From NCBI GenBank assembly GCA_005239615.1, contig SBBR01000040.1, forward strand, positions 1 through 18,840: DNA of 18,840 bases. The letters run 5' to 3'. Below the pieces are notes generated by a model, which saw only the letters and a list, made by a program, of their open reading frames with translations, was not told the DNA's origin and searched no databases. This DNA is from an archaeon (GTDB taxonomy: Archaea; Iainarchaeota; Iainarchaeia; Iainarchaeales; Iainarchaeaceae). Positions 16,608 to 18,840 of the stretch are shown here, piece by piece (position 1 is the first letter of the stretch; each line of letters starts with the position of its first letter). A program made the position numbers and the translations under genes.

Positions 16608-16741
16608 TGGGCGCTCACAAAAAAGTTGGCAGTCAAAATCAGGGAACGGGCCGGGCGCCGGCAGCCTCTATGAAACAGGCCGCACTCTTCGCGACATCCG
16701 ACATCTCCCAAATGCGAAGGGCATGCCTTGGCTGTGCTTAG
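16607..16741 (+). CDS. possible 44-aa ORF
   Basis: GTG 16607 overlaps the preceding TAG by one base (TAGTG). The frame reads MGAHKKVGSQNQGTGRAPAA then SMKQAALFATSDISQMRRA and ends CLGCA. Some codons (CGA, CAA) are unusual for the window. It might be a small gene coupled to the broken one before it, its continuing C-terminal part, or chance. Confidence 0.2.
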   Translation: MGAHKKVGSQNQGTGRAPAASMKQAALFATSDISQMRRACLGCA

Positions 16742-16743
16742 AT

Positions 16744-16754
16744 AGTAATTTATT
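16744..16754 (+). promoter_or_regulatory. TATA-like element before membrane protein C
   Basis: AGTAATTTATT lies about 36 bases before ATG 16785, predicting a leader of about 10 bases. It would allow genes C to E to be transcribed independently of A and B. Confidence 0.35.
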
Positions 16755-16784
16755 CCCCATCAGCCAATAATCTGTGCGGTTGCA

Positions 16785-17039
16785 ATGTTCTTCCTTGAGG
16801 TGCTAGACAACCTGTGGATTGTCATTTCCCTCTACCTGTTCGTGTGGATTTACGGCTGGGCGAAGGAAAACCTCGGCTCGGCTAAGCTCGCGATACTCTT
16901 CGCGGTGATAATATTTTACCTGACCTTTTACTCTTACCCTTTCCTCGTGTGGCTGCTCGTGGGCTTCTTCATACTGCAGACCGCGGGGAAGGAACTCCTC
17001 ACACAGCTCAACCCTTTCGGGGGGGACCAGCTGCACTGA
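16785..17039 (+). CDS. small integral membrane protein C (84 aa)
   Basis: ATG 16785 has no strong ribosome site but follows a TATA-like element at short-leader distance. Three hydrophobic helices lie at about 8-26, 34-50 and 52-68, ending in a short polar tail (LLTQLNPFGGDQLH). The segment LGSAKLAILFAVIIFYLTF matches the helix-2 motif of proteins A and B at the same relative place, so it is probably a third member of the same family. The stop TGA (17037-17039) overlaps ATG 17039 of the next mini-ORF. Function unknown. Confidence 0.85.
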   Translation: MFFLEVLDNLWIVISLYLFVWIYGWAKENLGSAKLAILFAVIIFYLTFYSYPFLVWLLVGFFILQTAGKELLTQLNPFGGDQLH

Positions 17040-17143
17040 TGTGGTTTGATGTGATGAACAACAAATGGATTTTGGAGTGGGAGGCAACAGCCGAGCAAGG
17101 TTCCTCGAATAGGGTCCATCCAACCAAGCGGGGTGTCGCTTGA
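17039..17143 (+). CDS. mini-ORF (34 aa) bridging membrane genes C and D
   Basis: The ORF begins in a TGATG overlap with the stop of gene C and ends in a TGATG overlap with ATG 17143 of gene D, so it fills the gap between them exactly. It encodes MWFDVMNNKWILEWEATAEQ then GSSNRVHPTKRGVA. The two precise stop-start overlaps argue for translation by re-initiation. It may be a true small protein or only a ribosome conveyor to gene D. No family recognised. Confidence 0.5.
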   Translation: MWFDVMNNKWILEWEATAEQGSSNRVHPTKRGVA

Positions 17144-17472
17144 TGGACACTTTTAACTTCCTGCTGACCATGATACTCATGCTCATGGCGATACAATTCA
17201 AGCAGGAGTGGCTCGTGCTGGGCATACTCGTGATAAGCGTCCTCACCTCGAAGGACCTCTCTACCATACTGATGTTCATCATCGGCACGGTGGTGCTTTA
17301 CTTCTTTGTGGGCTCAGGGGACATCAACGGCGAGCTGTGGCTGCCGATAATATTCGGCCTTATAATACTCTCAGTCATACTTGGGGGCAAGCAAGAGGCG
17401 CCGCAGGCAGACCCGTTCGGTGGCCTGGGTGGCTTTGGAGGGTTTGGCGGCATGGAAGGGGGTCCGATGTGA
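17143..17472 (+). CDS. small integral membrane protein D (109 aa), FGG-rich tail
   Basis: ATG 17143 is chosen over TTG 17140 because of the TGATG overlap with the preceding mini-ORF. Helices lie at about 5-19, 23-36, 39-56 and 65-81. The third (SKDLSTILMFIIGTVVLYFF) loosely resembles the helix-2 motif of A to C. The C-terminus is a Gly/Phe tail (DPFGGLGGFGGFGGMEGG), soluble and probably disordered, which could mediate weak protein-protein contacts (inference). A short ATGTGA stop leaves 104 bases to the next start. Function unknown. Confidence 0.85.
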   Translation: MDTFNFLLTMILMLMAIQFKQEWLVLGILVISVLTSKDLSTILMFIIGTVVLYFFVGSGDINGELWLPIIFGLIILSVILGGKQEAPQADPFGGLGGFGGFGGMEGGPM

Positions 17473-17576
17473 CTTCGCGGCCCCAACCAGCGTCTGCATA
17501 ACAATAGCTTGTCCGCTGGCGCCGTTGACTTTGGGTTGGCCCTAGATTCGCGCAATAATGGACAAGGTGAAACATG
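17473..17576 (+). other. spacer between membrane genes D and E
   Basis: No gene longer than ten codons is seen. Nested complementary words (CCAACC 17483-17488 with GGTTGG 17533-17538; CCAGCG with CGCTGG inside) could form a loose mRNA stem. AGGTGA at 17565-17570 is the ribosome site for gene E. Confidence 0.35.
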
Positions 17577-17972
17577 ATGCAATTCATCCTGATTTTGGTG
17601 CTGGCAGGACTCATCCTACTTTTCATACAGGCAGGTATGGCCCTGCCGGCCACAATCGTTTTCCTGCTGCTCGTGGTTGACATCACCCTTGGTTATGTGT
17701 CCAAGTTCCTGTCCTTCCTTTGGGCGCTGCTTGGAGGAATTCTCGACACAGGTAAGGCTGAATTTGATGAGCTTGAGAAGACTGGCACCAAAGCGCCCCA
17801 GGGAAAGAAGTTCCTCGAGGACAGCCTCTCGCGGACTGGCAAGGCCCTCGGCAAGGGAGAAGCCGCGAAGGCGCAGGGAAAGCATGTGGCGGACAAGAGG
17901 CCCTCAGGGGAGTCAATTCATACTGCAATCTCCGACTTCATGAACGGCATAATGAAGCTGATGAAGAAGTAG
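17577..17972 (+). CDS. small membrane protein E (131 aa) with Lys-rich soluble tail
   Basis: ATG 17574 and ATG 17577 are adjacent. The second is favoured because AGGTGA (17565-17570) lies 6 bases before it. Two strong helices (about 2-19 and 23-41) and a weaker amphipathic one (42-56) are followed by a 75-residue soluble tail rich in Lys, Gly and Ala (KAPQGKKFLEDSLSRTGKAL, GKGEAAKAQGK) that ends in an amphipathic FMNGIMKLMKK. The tail is probably cytoplasmic by charge. It is the last gene of the plus-strand cluster and converges on the coiled-coil gene 61 bases away. Homology with A to D is not clear. Function unknown. Confidence 0.87.
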   Translation: MQFILILVLAGLILLFIQAGMALPATIVFLLLVVDITLGYVSKFLSFLWALLGGILDTGKAEFDELEKTGTKAPQGKKFLEDSLSRTGKALGKGEAAKAQGKHVADKRPSGESIHTAISDFMNGIMKLMKK

Positions 17973-18033
17973 CCTGAGCTGCAGCGACAAAACCAGACAA
18001 GAAACCGCGAACTCCATTCGCCCAACCCAAAAT

Positions 18034-18672
18034 TCATTTCTTCTTCTGGAGCTCGAGCAGGACCTGCCTTTCTGTGTCGATTATCTTCTGCATTATGGAC
18101 TTGAGCGCGAGGGTGTGGGCTCCTGCTTCAGCTACAGCCTTCTCTAATGAGGAGATGCGTCTGTCGAGAGCAGAAAGCAGTGCGAGGACTTCTGAAGGGA
18201 GGCGCTGGCCTGAATCGACCTTCTCATGCAATGCGCTGACGTCGGCGTGCACCGCTGCAATCCTGTCCGCGTGCTCCTCGAGCAGCTGGTGTGTCTCTGA
18301 GTGGTGTGCAAGCTGCTCCTGCGCAGTGCTCTCTATGTGGTCGTGCAGCTCGTCCCCTGCATCATCACCAAAACCTTCCTCCTCTTCCTCGTCTGCACCA
18401 TCGTCTTCGCCGCCCTCATAATCTCCCACTTTGCCCTCGACGCCCTCTTCGCCTTCAACTCCTCCCTCGCCCACAGCGCCGGAAGCACTGGCTGCTGCGC
18501 GCTTGGCCTCTTCCTCTTCTCCTTGAGTCGTGCTTTTGGCTTCACGCAGCACCACCCCTATTTCGCCCTCAGAAAGGTCGATGCCCTTCAGCGTCATCTT
18601 TATGGTGTCATCGTCGACGCCTGAGGCGACCATCCTCCTGACGGTCTGCAGGATGACTTCATTGGAAACCAT
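18034..18672 (-). CDS. acidic His-containing coiled-coil protein (212 aa)
   Basis: Minus-strand ATG 18672 has a GGTGG site (18681-18677) and a TATA box at a suitable distance. Three parts are visible. Residues 1-45 form a helical domain (RRMVASGVDDDTIKMTLKGI then DLSEGEIGVVLREAK), in which a G-V/I-D-D-D-I-x-x-x-L and a D-L-S-x-x-E-I pattern suggest a small helix-turn-helix or UBA-like fold. Residues 46-105 are acidic low complexity (DDGADEEEEEGFGDDAG). Residues 106-212 are a coiled coil with many His (HDHIE, HHSETH) and heptads such as LDRRISSLEKAV, ending QKKK. It has no signal or membrane segment, so it is probably cytoplasmic and oligomeric. Function unknown; a scaffold role beside the membrane cluster is speculative. 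Confidence 0.88.
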   Translation of the reverse strand: MVSNEVILQTVRRMVASGVDDDTIKMTLKGIDLSEGEIGVVLREAKSTTQGEEEEAKRAAASASGAVGEGGVEGEEGVEGKVGDYEGGEDDGADEEEEEGFGDDAGDELHDHIESTAQEQLAHHSETHQLLEEHADRIAAVHADVSALHEKVDSGQRLPSEVLALLSALDRRISSLEKAVAEAGAHTLALKSIMQKIIDTERQVLLELQKKK

Positions 18673-18717
18673 GGAACCACCGGAAAACGCACGAATCGCA
18701 GTACTTTAGTGGTCAAG

Positions 18718-18729
18718 AAATATTTAAAT
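18718..18729 (-). promoter_or_regulatory. TATA box of the coiled-coil gene
   Basis: GAAATATTTAAA on the plus strand reads TTTAAATATTTC on the minus strand, about 50 bases before ATG 18672. It predicts a leader of about 25 bases containing the GGTGG ribosome site. Confidence 0.55.
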
Positions 18730-18771
18730 GCGTCGGGAATGATGGCTCCGTTGAAAGTCTCACCCTATCCT

Positions 18772-18804
18772 GAGGTTGTCCGCTATCATGCGGAGTAGTA
18801 CCTC
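18772..18804. other. nested hairpin near the right edge
   Basis: TCCGC/GCGGA (five pairs, loop TATCAT) is enclosed by GAGGT/ACCTC (five pairs) with small internal asymmetry. It lies in non-coding DNA upstream of the coiled-coil gene. It could be part of a leader or terminator of a gene beyond the window. A possible start (ATG 18826) lies 15 bases before the edge, too short to judge. Confidence 0.25.
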
Positions 18805-18840
18805 TTTGCGTTGTTGTATTGTTTTATGGGAGTAGAGGAA

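Larger units (their letters stand above)
16360..16784. other. gap in the membrane-gene array with decayed coding sequence
   Basis: This 425-base interval has no intact gene of normal length. It holds a broken Gly-rich reading frame (16367-16607), a 44-codon ORF starting at its end (16607-16741), and a TATA-like element before the next gene (16744-16754). Confidence 0.6.

Noticed and set aside
16534..16770. 78-codon plus-strand frame
   Set aside because: Its composition (Ser, Gly, Arg, Cys) and lack of pattern point to a shadow; the repaired frame at 16367-16607 gives a more protein-like sequence over the same bases.
18291..18641. Plus-strand open frames antisense to the coiled-coil gene
   Set aside because: Their Leu/Pro/Arg/His-rich translations mirror the acidic and Ala-rich codons of the minus-strand gene, which has a promoter and ribosome site.
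18738..18775. C/D-box RNA candidate (ATGATGG ... CTGA)
   Set aside because: The C box is imperfect, the spacing to CTGA is too long and no internal C'/D' pair was found.

Overview
The window most likely comes from an uncultivated archaeon, tentatively a DPANN-type lineage (Micrarchaeota or Diapherotrites would fit). Seen directly: A/T-rich TATA boxes about 25 bases upstream of starts (before 6989, 15504, 15559 and 18672), several almost leaderless starts, short GGTGA/AGGAGG ribosome sites, heavy use of AGG for arginine, a PIN-domain gene, and no recognisable bacterial or housekeeping gene. The lineage is inference; no rRNA, tRNA or marker gene is present.

Layout. Bases 1-14377 hold two tandem, paralogous giant surface proteins. 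The first (1-6669) is cut by the window edge and lacks about 175 N-terminal residues. The second (6989-14377, 2462 aa) is complete. Both are strings of transthyretin/carboxypeptidase-regulatory-like beta domains with paired cysteines, followed by a glycine-rich hydrophobic segment in mid-chain, a His-rich motif and a conserved C-terminal region of about 470 residues. The 319-base gap between them holds a 38-bp direct repeat that copies the end of the first gene, an orphan reading-frame tail, and the promoter of the second gene.

Bases 14378-15540 are a decayed or accessory patch: a small gene whose frame breaks at a T4 run, a second small ORF, a strong hairpin, a strong promoter with a small helical protein, and on the minus strand a PIN-domain nuclease broken by a one-base frameshift in a C5/G5 run. 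The PIN gene and the small helical ORF converge and share a TTAA stop.

Bases 15559-17972 carry, all on the plus strand, five small integral membrane proteins (84-131 aa). At least three share a visible common motif, so they look like a tandem family. They are linked by mini-ORFs with GTGA or TGATG stop-start overlaps. A 425-base gap between the second and third holds a probable broken gene.

On the minus strand, 18034-18672 encodes an acidic, His-containing coiled-coil protein converging on the membrane cluster. The last 168 bases hold its promoter and a small hairpin.

How they may work together (inference): the giant proteins are built for the cell surface and the small multi-spanning proteins could form a membrane module next to them, perhaps for export, anchoring or energising the surface proteins. 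No catalytic motif or known secretion component supports a specific mechanism. The pairing of giant hairpin-bearing surface proteins with a tandem array of paralogous mini-membrane proteins is the best candidate for an undescribed system here.
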